The notes: a model not told the origin generated them from the sequence alone. Shown: positions 51,301-59,171, counted from the first letter of the stretch. The stretch is 61,462 nucleotides of DNA from DATFYM01 sp035315065 (GCA_035315065.1 DATFYM010000050.1:1-61462), one strand, 5' to 3'. A program made the numbers and translations.

Positions 51301-53758
51301 TGGTGTAGCCGCTGCCGGCGCCGGTAAGGGTGACCGCGATTCCTGCCGCCGCGGTCGCGGTGCAGGTGGCGCCTGTCCCGCCGCCGCTGCTGATCGTACA
51401 AGTGGGGGCAGAGGTATACCCGCTTCCGAAGCTGGTGAGAAACACCGCGTTGACGGCGGTCGTATCAGAGATGCTCGCCGTACAGCTCGCACCCGTTCCT
51501 CCGCCGCCCGTCAGGGTACAGGTCGGATTCGTGGTATACCCTGAACCGCCGTTCGTAAGCGTAAGCGAGGAGACGACACCGGTCGTGCTGGCGCTGCAGG
51601 TTGCCCCTGATCCGCCTCCCCCGCTCAGGGTGCAGGAAGGCGCGCTCGTGTATCCGCTTCCGAGGTTGGTGACTGAAACCGAGGTCAGGGTCTGGGGGCC
51701 CGTGGAAAGCACTCCATAGGTGCCCGAGGGCAGATAACAGTTCATCCCTAAGCAAGGCACGTCGATATCGCCTCCTGTGCCTGATCCCAGGTAGAGGAGC
51801 GGAATCTGGGTTACGTCATAGAAAATGCAGTTGCTGGCCACCTGGTTGCCAAGAGCCGAGTTACAAGATGTGCTGCCACCGGCGCCATATTCCGTCGCAG
51901 CGAGCGCGTAATAAGTGGGATTCGGGTTACCCCACCGGCTTCCGGAAGCCTGGTTGACGAGCGACTGAATCGCGGCCATGATAGGCGAGGAAATCGACGT
52001 TCCGCCAAACCCGGCCCACGTGTCGGGAGTGCCGCTGCAACTGGGGCCACCGTTGTTCGGGTCAGAAAAGCAAACCACGTAGTAGTGCCCCCAGACTCCG
52101 TTGGCAGTGAAGAGCGAAACATCGGGAATGTCCCGCACACCATCGCTGGGGTTGCCGATGAGCCCGGACTGCCATAAGGGTTTGGCATATCCGGCGCAAG
52201 TGCCACTCACCACGCCGTCGGTGTCCGGTGCTCCGGTGGCGCAACCGCTGGGGCCGCCGCTGCCGGATACGGTGGTTAGAAGGAAGTCCTGGTCAAGATA
52301 GGAAGTGCTATTGCAAAGTCCGGTCGAGCCATAAGTGGGCAAGGTGTCATTGTTCAGGAAGTCTGCGATCAGGACACTGGCGCAGGAATCGTTCCAGGGA
52401 ATCTCGGGAACGTATGAAAGGGCCGACCCGTAGTTGGCGGCGTTGGAGTTCCAATAGGTGGTGGTAGCGCCTTCGTAAGTATCGGCGAAATCGGTTCCGC
52501 CCACCGACACGTTGTAGGGCGTGGAGGTGAGCGCGCTGACGCTGATTCCGTGCGTGGCGGGGGCTTTACCGGCGTCCGAAATGACCGCGCCTTCATCGCC
52601 TGAGGAAACGAAGACCGAAACACCCTCGGTTATCGCCTGCTGGTACAGAGAGTTGATAAGGGCGTTGCCCGCCGCGCCGTTCAGGGACTCGGACTCACCA
52701 TAACTGATGCTGACGATAGCCGGCGGTGTGTCGCTGGCGTTAAGGAGGTTCTGCAGGGCAATGAACCCGCCGAAGGTGGTTTCGGTGTCCGAGCAGGACG
52801 CCAGCTCGATGGTCGCGCTGGGAGCCCCCGCGCTCGCCCATTCCACATCGATGGCCGCTTCCGCGTCGTGGTCGTTGACACCTGGATCAATGCAGTTATT
52901 CGTGGGACTGCTGGGCGGGTTGACCTGCGTCAGGGAGCCAAGAGGGTATGCTGAGGCAAGGCCCAGGACGGAGCGGAAGGTATCCCAGTCCGTGGTGGTG
53001 TAAAGGTCCGTATCTTCGATCAGCACGATCGTCTGGCCCTGGCCCGAAAAGCCCGCTGCAAAGGCAGGCTTGAAGTTGTAGATTGTCGCCAAGTCTGCCG
53101 GCACAACCAAGTAGTTGTCCCCGCCGATGGTGAACTCGGCGCGCTGCCGAAACATCGGATGAGGCCTGAAGTCATTCAGGGAGACGACGCCCGCCACGGT
53201 TGAAGCCAGAGCCGCCGGAATCTGCGGGTCGCTGATATTGGCGATGTGGGCCTGGCCCTTCACTAGAAGTTGATGGATCTCCGTGTGGAAGGCTTGGCTG
53301 ATTTGGCCCGCCGAGCCGGTGAAGTCGATGACCATCTGACTCGGGTAGACCAGGTTCAGCTTGAACCCCTGCGATTGGAGCCAGTCCGTCACGGTGGCGA
53401 GGCGATCTGGCGACACGCCATACCTCCGCCCGAATTCCGCCGCCGTGATCCAATGATGAAAAAGCGGCGACTTGGGATCGTGGATCTCACGGATGAATTG
53501 TTGAAGCGCTTGCTCCTGCTCCGGAGTTCGTCGCAACTGGAGCATCATGTGGTTGATGGTCAGGTCATCGGAGACTCGCCCGCGGTCGTTCGGCGCCGTT
53601 GCTTCCGGGCGAGTGTTGCCCCGGAGGGTAACCAGCCCGCTTTGTCCCGCGTCCAGCGCGTGGGGCGCGCTTGCTTGAGGGCCGGCGTTAGTCGGGCTCG
53701 CCAGCGCGGCTGCTAGTAACGTCGAACCGCACAGAGTACGAATACACGCAGCCTTCAT
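48314..53758 (-). CDS. Giant secreted S53 (sedolisin/kumamolisin) protease with repeat stalk
   Basis: 1814 residues from the ATG at 53758 behind AGGAGG. Signal peptide, then the pro-kumamolisin activation domain (PLFHHWITAAEFGRRYG, WLQSQGFKLN). The S53 catalytic set is present: EAAIDVEW (Glu and Asp), SSGDEGA (Asp) and GGTSISSP (Ser). Between the Ser and the calcium-site sequence GWDFATGIGTVN there is an insert with four G-x-GYT-x2-P repeats ending in GGGGTGATC. Seven ~108-residue choice-of-anchor-D/ASH-type domains follow, then a last Ig-like module, two hydrophobic stretches and a CGGGGGG end. An acid-active secreted endopeptidase displayed on a long stalk is the best reading. Confidence 0.9.
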   Translation of the reverse strand: MKAACIRTLCGSTLLAAALASPTNAGPQASAPHALDAGQSGLVTLRGNTRPEATAPNDRGRVSDDLTINHMMLQLRRTPEQEQALQQFIREIHDPKSPLFHHWITAAEFGRRYGVSPDRLATVTDWLQSQGFKLNLVYPSQMVIDFTGSAGQISQAFHTEIHQLLVKGQAHIANISDPQIPAALASTVAGVVSLNDFRPHPMFRQRAEFTIGGDNYLVVPADLATIYNFKPAFAAGFSGQGQTIVLIEDTDLYTTTDWDTFRSVLGLASAYPLGSLTQVNPPSSPTNNCIDPGVNDHDAEAAIDVEWASAGAPSATIELASCSDTETTFGGFIALQNLLNASDTPPAIVSISYGESESLNGAAGNALINSLYQQAITEGVSVFVSSGDEGAVISDAGKAPATHGISVSALTSTPYNVSVGGTDFADTYEGATTTYWNSNAANYGSALSYVPEIPWNDSCASVLIADFLNNDTLPTYGSTGLCNSTSYLDQDFLLTTVSGSGGPSGCATGAPDTDGVVSGTCAGYAKPLWQSGLIGNPSDGVRDIPDVSLFTANGVWGHYYVVCFSDPNNGGPSCSGTPDTWAGFGGTSISSPIMAAIQSLVNQASGSRWGNPNPTYYALAATEYGAGGSTSCNSALGNQVASNCIFYDVTQIPLLYLGSGTGGDIDVPCLGMNCYLPSGTYGVLSTGPQTLTSVSVTNLGSGYTSAPSCTLSGGGGSGATCSASTTGVVSSLTLTNGGSGYTTNPTCTLTGGGGTGASCTASISDTTAVNAVFLTSFGSGYTSAPTCTISSGGGTGATCTATAAAGIAVTLTGAGSGYTTLPQCVLSGGGGTGATCASQAINTSGDYQPAFGAATGWDFATGIGTVNASNLVANFVSGLATFSPPSLAFPPQSLITSGAAQSVTVTDTGTTNLTISTVTIGGSNAGDFATSADTCTGATLTPNATCTVSVTFTPTATGSRSAALNFTDNASNSPQTVALSGTGTAPVVSLSASGLSFGSQLTNTTGTAQSETVTDTGTANLIISTVTLGGTNAGDFAKSADTCTGATVAPNGTCTVSVTFAPTATGSRSAALNFTDNASNSPQTVALSGTGTAPLVSFSASGLSFGTQLASPTNAAQSETVTNTGTANLIISTVTLGGTNTGDFAKSADTCTGATILPNGACTVSVTFAPSATGSRSAALTFSDNASNSPQTVTLSGAVTAPLVSLSAAGLSFGSQPLSTTSSAQSETVTNTGTANLTISTVTMGGANGSDFAKSADTCTGATIAPNGTCTVTVTFAPSATGSRSAALSFTDNAFKSPQTVTLSGAGTVPVVSLSAAVLSFGSQPLSATSTAQSETVTNAGTANLTISTVTLGGTNASDFGRSADTCTGATVAPNGTCTVSVTFAPTATGSRSAALNFTDNASNSPQTVTLSGAGTTPLVSLSALDLSFGGQPLSATSTAQSETVTNTGTANLAISTVTMGGANGSDFAKSADTCTGATIAPNGICTVTVTFAPTAIGNRSASLSFTDNASDSPETVILTGTGTGPVVSLSTSSLTFSARMSGTSSAAQTVTLTNTGNASLTVSSITASGDFSQTNTCGASVSAGANCAISVTFKPASGGTRTGALSISDNAVDSPQSVTLSGTGQDFTFAALSRSSTSAGVVPGQPATYTLSVGGEGGLSGTVTFTCTGAPSEATCTVSPNPLTAGSSATNVTVTVTTTAASISAPRSRPLPLVPPLPPGLTSLLMLALILAAMAWVIENRTQPGVSPWQSTMALLAAGLSLTLAVAGCGGGGGGRTPNPGTPVGTYTLTVTGSTGSGSATLSHSVTLTLNVN
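48950..51110 (-). repeat. Seven tandem ~324-bp anchor-domain repeats
   Basis: Units recur every 324 bases and are nearly identical at the DNA level across most of the array, for example around ATCGTGGCTCCCGTGCAGGT. Each encodes SLSFG-Q-type strand, VTNTGTANLTISTVT-like, CTGAT-APNGTCTVSVTFAP and GSRSAALNFTDNASNSPQTV. The last unit (toward the C-terminus) is most diverged. Confidence 0.92.
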
Positions 53759-53771
53759 CCTAATGGACCTC

Positions 53772-53897
53772 CTAAGGGACAGAGACAGTGGAGGCCGCTC
53801 GTGATCGTAGCTTAACAACCCAGACGACCGTATCCATGATGATCGCGGTGAGCCCGATTGGGATTACCGGCAGGAGTTGAATGCGTCGCTGTTCCAT
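53772..53897 (-). CDS. Possible 41-residue leader or small membrane peptide
   Basis: Begins MEQRRIQLLPVIPIGLTAII, then MDTVVWVVKLRSRAA, and ends at a TAG that overlaps the AGGAGG site of the S53 gene 14 bases downstream. A strong GGGGGAG site stands four bases before its ATG. It has one hydrophobic segment of ~20 residues. It could be a leader peptide coupled to the protease or a chance frame; no homologue recognised. Confidence 0.35.
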   Translation of the reverse strand: MEQRRIQLLPVIPIGLTAIIMDTVVWVVKLRSRAASTVSVP

Positions 53898-54078
53898 ATG
53901 TCTCCCCCTGACGTTGGTCCCTGGTTACAGTCTACCACCACCCGGGTGTCAAGAGAAGGGCTGAAAAAATGGTTACGTTCGATCACGGATGAGCATCTGG
54001 GTCGTGATCGTGATAATTCTTGTTGGTAGTTTGGTTATCGTACCTATATCATGCTCGATGGATGACAACTGTGAACTC
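53898..54078. other. Intergenic region upstream of the protease
   Basis: No gene or repeat seen. It should hold the promoter of the S53 unit; I cannot assign boxes with confidence. Confidence 0.3.
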
Positions 54079-55167
54079 TCAGTGACCTGGCCAGTCGCGC
54101 TCCCACATACGCCACCAGGAGGTATCGCCGAGGCCGAGCGCGTTCCACCAGAGGTCGCGCATGTGTTTATCGCCGCTCAGGATACCTTGGCGGGTGACGC
54201 CGCTCGGCGGAGGAACGAGGGCGGCGAGGCGGCTGTAAACAAGGGCTCGCTGCGGTTGGTCGAGACGGGCCAGCAGGTGCCAGAGCGTGAGGGCGTCGCG
54301 CGGACGGGCGTTGGCCAGCAGTTCGTCGAGCGCGCCGGACTTCTGCCGGGCGGGGGCGGCTTCAGGCGTAGGCCGCCCGAAGTCGAGTTGTTCGAGCGCG
54401 GTCCGGAAAGCCGGTGCGGCGTCCGCGAAGTAGGGCGTGCCGGGACCGATTCCCGGCCGCGTGCCGCACATCGCCCCCTCGGGAATAAAGGACTCGCGCC
54501 CGTGGAGCGTGAACCCCACCCAGCCGAAGGTGACGCGTAATAGGCTAGCTCCGTTGTCGTCCACGTGCAGGGTGTAGGCGCATCCGAGGTCGACCGCGAC
54601 GGCGGAGGGCGTCTCCACCACGAACTGGCCGGGCGGCGCCCAGATCATGGCATGGATGGCGCCGAGGTCGAGCGCCAGGCGCTGCCGGCCGGGGCGCGAC
54701 TCCACCAGGCGCAGCCGCGACCCGGGGTCCACCTGAATCTCCCCCACGGCGCCGGCATTGAGGATGGCGCTCGAACTCGCGTCCGTCCGAAGCGTCTGGC
54801 CGGGGGCAAGACGCCCGCGGTCGCCCATGCGCCGCGCGCCAAGGATGGGCGTCCCGGCGAGACGCGCAACATCCCAAGCCGGCCAAGCGGGCCCGGCCCG
54901 CCCACGGGGCGCCGAGCTCGTCTGCCGCACCAGGAACCAGGCTCCAATCGCCAGCACCACCGTAGCGGCAACGGCTGCCAAGCTGGGCAGTGACCACATT
55001 ACTGGGCTAGTCAGCAGCCGATCCCTTCTGCCAAACCGGGCCCACCAGCCGAAGCGCTCCGGAAACTCGGGCGCCGGGCGGTGGTGCCGGAACTGGCTAA
55101 GCATCAACTCCAGCCGCTCCACCTCGGGGTCAGGCTCGCCGGATTTGTCCCACAAGTAATCAGCCAT
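54079..55167 (-). CDS. FecR-domain anti-sigma-like membrane protein
   Basis: 362 residues. An N-terminal cytoplasmic part of ~55 residues, one transmembrane helix (LPSLAAVAATVVLAIGAWFL), then a periplasmic FecR-like beta domain: LAPGQTLRTDASSSAILNAG, GEIQVDPGSRLRLVE, FVVETPSAVAVDLGCAYTLH. The gene follows the ECF sigma gene on the same strand, so it probably sequesters that sigma factor and senses an envelope signal. The C-terminal 120 residues include a helical bundle of unknown role. Confidence 0.85.
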   Translation of the reverse strand: MADYLWDKSGEPDPEVERLELMLSQFRHHRPAPEFPERFGWWARFGRRDRLLTSPVMWSLPSLAAVAATVVLAIGAWFLVRQTSSAPRGRAGPAWPAWDVARLAGTPILGARRMGDRGRLAPGQTLRTDASSSAILNAGAVGEIQVDPGSRLRLVESRPGRQRLALDLGAIHAMIWAPPGQFVVETPSAVAVDLGCAYTLHVDDNGASLLRVTFGWVGFTLHGRESFIPEGAMCGTRPGIGPGTPYFADAAPAFRTALEQLDFGRPTPEAAPARQKSGALDELLANARPRDALTLWHLLARLDQPQRALVYSRLAALVPPPSGVTRQGILSGDKHMRDLWWNALGLGDTSWWRMWERDWPGH

Positions 55168-55169
55168 AA

Positions 55170-55275
55170 CAACTCAGGTAGACGGTAGACAGTAGACGGT
55201 AGATGGGCTTCATCAGCAGTTGGCAGGCAGGCCTTGCCTTCCCGCCTACCGTCTACCGTCTACCGCCTACCCTTT
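55170..55275. repeat. Word hairpin, GGTAGACGGTAGAC family, between sigma and FecR genes
   Basis: Left arm AGGTAGACGGTAGACAGTAG plus ACGGTAGATGG; right arm CTACCGTCTACCGTCTACCG plus CCTACC. On the minus strand it starts inside the sigma gene, encoding its last residues VGGRR and the stop, and ends just before the FecR-gene start. Confidence 0.88.
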
Positions 55276-55813
55276 CTCTCAGCATCTGCATCCCCCGAAA
55301 CAGATTCACCCGCACCGAGCCGTGAGTGAGGCCAGTGCGTTCAGCGATCTCCGGGCCCGTCAGACCCTCCACCAGGCGGAGGATCAGCGTTTCGCGATAA
55401 GCGTCCGGCAGACTGCGGATGGCGGCGAGGGCAGCATGAGCCTCGGCCTCGGGGCGATCGTCCTGCGCCGCCGCATCGGCGATGACCTCGGTCAATTCCT
55501 CGTGGCGCGGCGACCGCCGGTAATAGTCGTGGGTGCGGTTGCGAGCGATGACCGCCAGCCATCCGGGAAAGGCCGCCGGATCCCGCAGCGTGTGCAGTCG
55601 GCGCATGGCCATCAAGAACACGTCTTGGGTCAGGTCGTCCACCTCGCCGGGCGGAACGCGTGCCAGCAGAATCCCGTGCACCACCCGCGCGTACCGTTGG
55701 TAGAGCAGGCCGAAGGCGGCGCGGTCGCCGTCGCGTGCGGCATTGACGAGCTGTGCGTCCTCCAGAGTCTCGGCCACAGGTTCCCGTAGAATGTTCAGCC
55801 TTGAATCGATCAA
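55253..55813 (-). CDS. ECF RNA polymerase sigma factor, set 1
   Basis: 186 residues. Region 2: FGLLYQRYARVVHGILLARV, DDLTQDVFLMAMRRLHTLRD with FPGWLAVIARNRTHDYYRR. Region 4: SLPDAYRETLILRLVEGLTG, EIAERTGLTHGSVRVNLFRG. It directs RNA polymerase to its own regulon. Paired with the FecR-like gene downstream. Its end is repeat-encoded. Confidence 0.93.
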   Translation of the reverse strand: MIDSRLNILREPVAETLEDAQLVNAARDGDRAAFGLLYQRYARVVHGILLARVPPGEVDDLTQDVFLMAMRRLHTLRDPAAFPGWLAVIARNRTHDYYRRSPRHEELTEVIADAAAQDDRPEAEAHAALAAIRSLPDAYRETLILRLVEGLTGPEIAERTGLTHGSVRVNLFRGMQMLRERVGGRR

Positions 55814-55884
55814 TCGTCAATGCCGATCTTGAGTCTCCGCAAGGTAAGACGCTGGGGTGGCACGCGGTGTTAACCAGCACACTG

Positions 55885-56002
55885 AAAAGGAAGGGCAGAG
55901 GGTAAAGGTGAAGGGTAAAGGCTGAAGGGTAAAAGAACAAGGCGAGAGGTGACGAGCGGACGAAAGCCCGTCCACTCGTCACTCGTCACTTGTCACTGGT
56001 CA
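55885..56002. repeat. GGGTAAAGG arm and TGACGAGTGACGAG word hairpin
   Basis: 55893-55935 has AGAGGGTAAAGGTGAAGGGT and AAAGGCTGAAGGGTAAAAG. 55945-56002 has GAGAGGTGACGAGCGGACG and CGTCCACTCGTCACTCGTCA plus CTTGTCACTGGTCA. The second hairpin ends directly at the stop of the next gene. Confidence 0.8.
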
Positions 56003-56578
56003 TTACTGCTTGGCGACGTGCAGTGTGACGTCCACCTTCAGCACGTGGCCGCTGATAGGGTCGGTGGCCATGGTGCTCTGGATAGTCTGGCCGTCGCGCA
56101 TGTCGAGGCTGAGATCCGAGCTAAAGTGACTGAAGATAGGTTGTTGTGCGATCTCCGGGACGGCGTTGGTCTTCACTCCCGATTCATAGAGGGACGAGCG
56201 CTGTACTCTCAGAACAAGGTTGAACATCGCGCCCTCGACGGGGTAAGCCGTGCAGTCGATGTCAGTACCGACGTCCTGGTATTGGAAGCTCGACACACCG
56301 CTCTTGTCTGAGCCACCGACCATAATAGGTACGCGCAGGCCCATGCGGAGGCTGACCCGCTCTGAGTTCCCGGGGGAGCCTGAGGACTTCGAGGAAACGA
56401 CATTCAAGGTGTAAGGGAGGCTGCTGACCTTCTTCTCGCCATCATATTCGGTGAATACCACCTGGACTACTAGTGGTGTTTTGGCTTCACGGGGCTTAGG
56501 GTTGTCTTCGGCCCGCAATCCCAGGGTGAGCGTGGACAGCACTACCATCGTCGTCGCAACTATCTTGGTAATCTTCAT
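56003..56578 (-). CDS. Secreted protein of unknown function beside sigma genes
   Basis: 191 residues with a signal peptide (IVATTMVVLSTLTLGLRA). The mature part is beta-rich: VVQVVFTEYDGEKKVSSLPY, RVSLRMGLRVPIMVGG, FQYQDVGTDIDCTAYP, FNLVLRVQRSSLY. No family recognised by name. Related secreted proteins are frequent beside sigma/anti-sigma genes in Acidobacteria. Last gene of an apparent operon sigma 2, anti-sigma 2, this protein. Confidence 0.78.
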   Translation of the reverse strand: MKITKIVATTMVVLSTLTLGLRAEDNPKPREAKTPLVVQVVFTEYDGEKKVSSLPYTLNVVSSKSSGSPGNSERVSLRMGLRVPIMVGGSDKSGVSSFQYQDVGTDIDCTAYPVEGAMFNLVLRVQRSSLYESGVKTNAVPEIAQQPIFSHFSSDLSLDMRDGQTIQSTMATDPISGHVLKVDVTLHVAKQ

Positions 56579-56668
56579 CTTTGACCTCCATTAGGAATTG
56601 TCTGGGGGCAAGCGCCGCAGGACACTAGCCCGGAAAACCATTTCGCCGAAAGTCGAAATCGCTCGGGC

Positions 56669-57496
56669 CTAGCGCCGTACGCCGTTCGGCTCTGCGTCTG
56701 TCGAAGTCTTGCCTTCAGGCTGATCGGAGCCAAACCTGGGCTCCAGATCGGTGATCCCCTCCAAGGGCGGAATCTCCAGCGCAGCCAGATTCCCGTCCGC
56801 ATCCCGCTCGGGCTGTGCTGACAAATGCAGCGACGCGCTGTCATCCGCGGGCAGATGACTGGCCGAATAATACAACTGAAGCACCAGCGCTGCTTCTTCC
56901 TTGTCCACCAGCACCTCAGGCTCAGCGGGTGAAGTTCTGGGCATCCTTCTCAGCGTGCCCCGGATCGCGGCCCGCGCCGTCACGGTACGCTTCAGCGGAA
57001 ATGGTCCGCGCTTGGGTTGAACACCGCTGGCTCGGTCCGTAGCTATTGCCGGCAGCGGCTGTCCAGTGGGCGCAGCCGACCTCGCGACCGCCGGCCTCGT
57101 TGCCTCCGGGTGTTCGCCGCCTCGGCGGTGCATCATCCAGAGCGATCCGAGAGCGAGCACGAGGGCTGCTGCAACGGCCACTGGAACCCAACGGCGCGAA
57201 CCATACAGCCACGCTGCAGCGGCGGTCTGCGACCGCCGTTCATCGCGCTCAGCCGCCACTTCTGTCGTCACGCGTTCCCGAATCCTCGCTGCCATTTCGG
57301 GAGAGGGTGATGGTTCCACGCTTTTCGCCACGCCGCGATGGATAGCCGCAAAAAGAAGTTGCTCCCGGTCGAGTGCCGCGCGGCACCTCGAGCACCCAGC
57401 AAGGTGAGCGGTGAGTTCGGCGTCACGGCGCGCGTCCAGAGCGCCCAGCACCTTATCTGCTGACCACGGTTCGTATCGCTTGCATTCCATATTCAA
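56669..57496 (-). CDS. Zinc-finger anti-sigma factor
   Basis: 275 residues. The N-terminal anti-sigma zinc finger is HLAGCSRCRAALD (His, two Cys), preceded by the helix LGALDARRDAELTAHL. One transmembrane helix, WVPVAVAAALVLALGSLWMM, then an extracytoplasmic part of ~150 residues without known motif. Binds and holds the sigma factor encoded upstream. Confidence 0.87.
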   Translation of the reverse strand: MNMECKRYEPWSADKVLGALDARRDAELTAHLAGCSRCRAALDREQLLFAAIHRGVAKSVEPSPSPEMAARIRERVTTEVAAERDERRSQTAAAAWLYGSRRWVPVAVAAALVLALGSLWMMHRRGGEHPEATRPAVARSAAPTGQPLPAIATDRASGVQPKRGPFPLKRTVTARAAIRGTLRRMPRTSPAEPEVLVDKEEAALVLQLYYSASHLPADDSASLHLSAQPERDADGNLAALEIPPLEGITDLEPRFGSDQPEGKTSTDAEPNGVRR

Positions 57497-57505
57497 CCCC
57501 GGAGT

Positions 57506-57652
57506 CCTTCATTTTGGATTTTAGATTTTGGATTTTGGATTGAAGACCCAAACCCGATTTTGCGGGCTTTTGATTTTCAATCCAAAATCCAAAATCGAAA
57601 ATCCAAAATGAGACGATCCAAAATCCAAAATCTAAAATCCAAAATCGGGCCT
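57506..57652. repeat. Word hairpin, TTTTGGATTTTGGATT family
   Basis: Left arm TTTTGGATTTTAGATTTTGG plus ATTTTGGATTG; right arm CAATCCAAAATCCAAAATCG plus several further AAAATCCAAAAT copies. It overlaps the end of the sigma gene, whose last residues PDFGF and stop it encodes, and ends near the anti-sigma start. Confidence 0.9.
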
Positions 57653-58201
57653 TAGCTTCTCGGCCAACTGCTTCCGTGCCGCGTGCAGGCGCGACTTCAC
57701 CGTGCCTTCCGGCAGCGACAGCAGCCGCGCTGTTTCGCGAGTGTCGTAACCTTCCACGCCCGCCAGCACCAGGACCATGCGAAGCTTCTGCGGCAACTCG
57801 TCCATGGCCCGCTCCAAGCGTTCCTGGAACTGGCGCGACACCGCCAGGTCTTCCACGGTGACCGCAGCCGGCGGGTCGGAAGCGGCCAACTCGCGCCGTT
57901 CGCGCCGCTCGCTTCCGCGCCGCCGATCGAGCGCCAGGCGCCAGGCAATCCGAGCCAGCCAGCCACGGAATCGCTCGCGGTCGCGAAGTCGATGAAAGCT
58001 CCGGTACGCCCTGACGAAGGCTTCCTGGGCCACGTCCTCCGCGTCCTCGCGGTTGTGGAGGACACCGAGCGCCACCCGGAACGCGAGCGCCGACGAATCC
58101 GCCAGCCGAGCCTCGAATTCGCGCTCCCACGACGCGTCAGGTATCACACCCGCTTCCGCCAGTCCGCTCGTCAGCACGCCCATGTCCGACTCACTATGCA
58201 A
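57632..58201 (-). CDS. ECF RNA polymerase sigma factor, set 2
   Basis: 189 residues. Region 2: RVALGVLHNREDAEDVAQEA, FVRAYRSFHRLRDRERFRGW, LARIAWRLALDRRR. Region 4: MDELPQKLRMVLVLAGVEGY, DTRETARLLSLPEGTVKSRL, HAARKQLAEKL. Upstream of a zinc-finger anti-sigma factor and a secreted protein. C-terminus after EKLR is repeat-encoded. Confidence 0.93.
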   Translation of the reverse strand: MHSESDMGVLTSGLAEAGVIPDASWEREFEARLADSSALAFRVALGVLHNREDAEDVAQEAFVRAYRSFHRLRDRERFRGWLARIAWRLALDRRRGSERRERRELAASDPPAAVTVEDLAVSRQFQERLERAMDELPQKLRMVLVLAGVEGYDTRETARLLSLPEGTVKSRLHAARKQLAEKLRPDFGF

Positions 58202-58229
58202 GACGCCGCCGCCTTCAATCTGGTTCAGT

Positions 58230-58345
58230 GAAAAACGAGCTCTCAGCTTTCAGCCATCAGCTCTCAGGAAGACAATCGGGCTTTCCTGCTGATAGCTGAG
58301 TGCTGAAAGCTGATGGCGAAGACTGAAAACTGAGACCTGAGAACT
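58230..58345. repeat. Word hairpin, CTCAGCTTTCAGC family
   Basis: Left arm GAGCTCTCAGCTTTCAGCCA plus TCAGCTCTCAGG; right arm GCTGATAGCTGAGTGCTGAA plus AGCTGATGG, followed by a run of GACTGAAAACTGAGACCTGA words. It sits between the divergent sigma 2 and selenoprotein genes. Confidence 0.85.
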
Positions 58346-58514
58346 GACTCCTAATCTTAAGATGCCACGGCCCATAATTATGAAGCCAGCAGTACCGCCG
58401 ACGCATCGAAAACGGTAGTAGATACGAGACAAGCTAAAGTCGGGACGAAAGACGGGTTGGTGAATCTACAATCGCTTTCCTTTTGACTCCTGACTCCTAA
58501 TTCTGGGAGAACCG

Positions 58515-59171
58515 ATGGCACTGATTCGTGAAGAGGACGCCACAGAAATCCGCCAGCGTCTTAATGCGATGGCGGACCCGGTGAAGTTAGTTCACTTCAC
58601 CCAGGAACTCAACATCGATTACGGTCGCGAGACCCGGCAATTGCTGGAGGAACTGGCCGCGCTCTCCGACAAATTGTCGCTGGAAGTTTACGACCTTCTC
58701 CTCGACAAAGAGAAGGTGGCGGAGTACGGTGTGGACAAGGCTCCGGCGACTGCGGTGCGCAACGGCAGGGACTATGGGATCCGGTTCTACGGCATTCCCG
58801 CGGGCTATGAGTTCGCGACCCTGCTGGACGCCATCATCGAGGTTTCACTGGGAACGTCGGAGCTTAGCGCCGAAACCAAGGAGAAACTAGGCCAGATAAC
58901 CCGACCCGTCCACCTGCAAGTCTTCGTCACGCCGACTTGACCGCACTGCCCGCGGGCGGTACGCCTGGCTCACAGCTTTGCCCTGGAGAACGCCAACATT
59001 CGCGCCGACTGCATCGAGGCCACCGAGTTTCCGGAGTTGGCGACGCAGTATCGGGTTTATGCGGTGCCGCGCACGGTGATCAACGAGCGTGAGGTGATTG
59101 AAGGCTCGGTCCCGGAGACCCATTTTCTGGAGCGGGTCCTCAAGGCAATTGAAGAGAAGGATGAACCATGA
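58515..59171 (+). CDS. Selenocysteine-containing glutaredoxin-like protein (UGA read as Sec)
   Basis: The first 141 codons (NAMADPVKLVHFTQELNIDY, FYGIPAGYEFATLLDAIIEV) are the N-terminal thioredoxin-fold unit of a protein-disulfide-oxidoreductase/glutaredoxin-like family. An in-frame UGA at 58938-58940 (codon 142) follows VHLQVFVTPT, exactly where the family has the first Cys of its CPxC centre. Reading on gives PHCPRAVRLAHSFALENANI, RADCIEATEFPELATQ, VPRTVINEREVIEG, ending at 59169-59171, with no other stop. A hairpin with a GUA loop starts 12 bases after the UGA. The best reading is a 218-residue protein with an active site Sec-Pro-His-Cys. It likely reduces disulfides or peroxides. The alternative is a fresh nonsense mutation. 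Confidence 0.85.
58938..58967 (+). promoter_or_regulatory. UGA(Sec) codon with bacterial SECIS-like hairpin
   Basis: Downstream of the UGA, CGGGCG (58953-58958) pairs with CGCCTG (58962-58967) around the loop GTA (58959-58961). The loop begins 19 bases after the UGA and opens with G-U, as in bacterial SECIS elements recognised by SelB. A competing hairpin, ACTGCC/GGCGGT around CGCG, is also possible. Confidence 0.6.

Noticed and set aside
57500..57655. CRISPR array made of the TTTTGGATT words
   Set aside because: The words are 6-11 bases, degenerate, without unique spacers and arranged as facing arms; there is no cas gene anywhere in the window.
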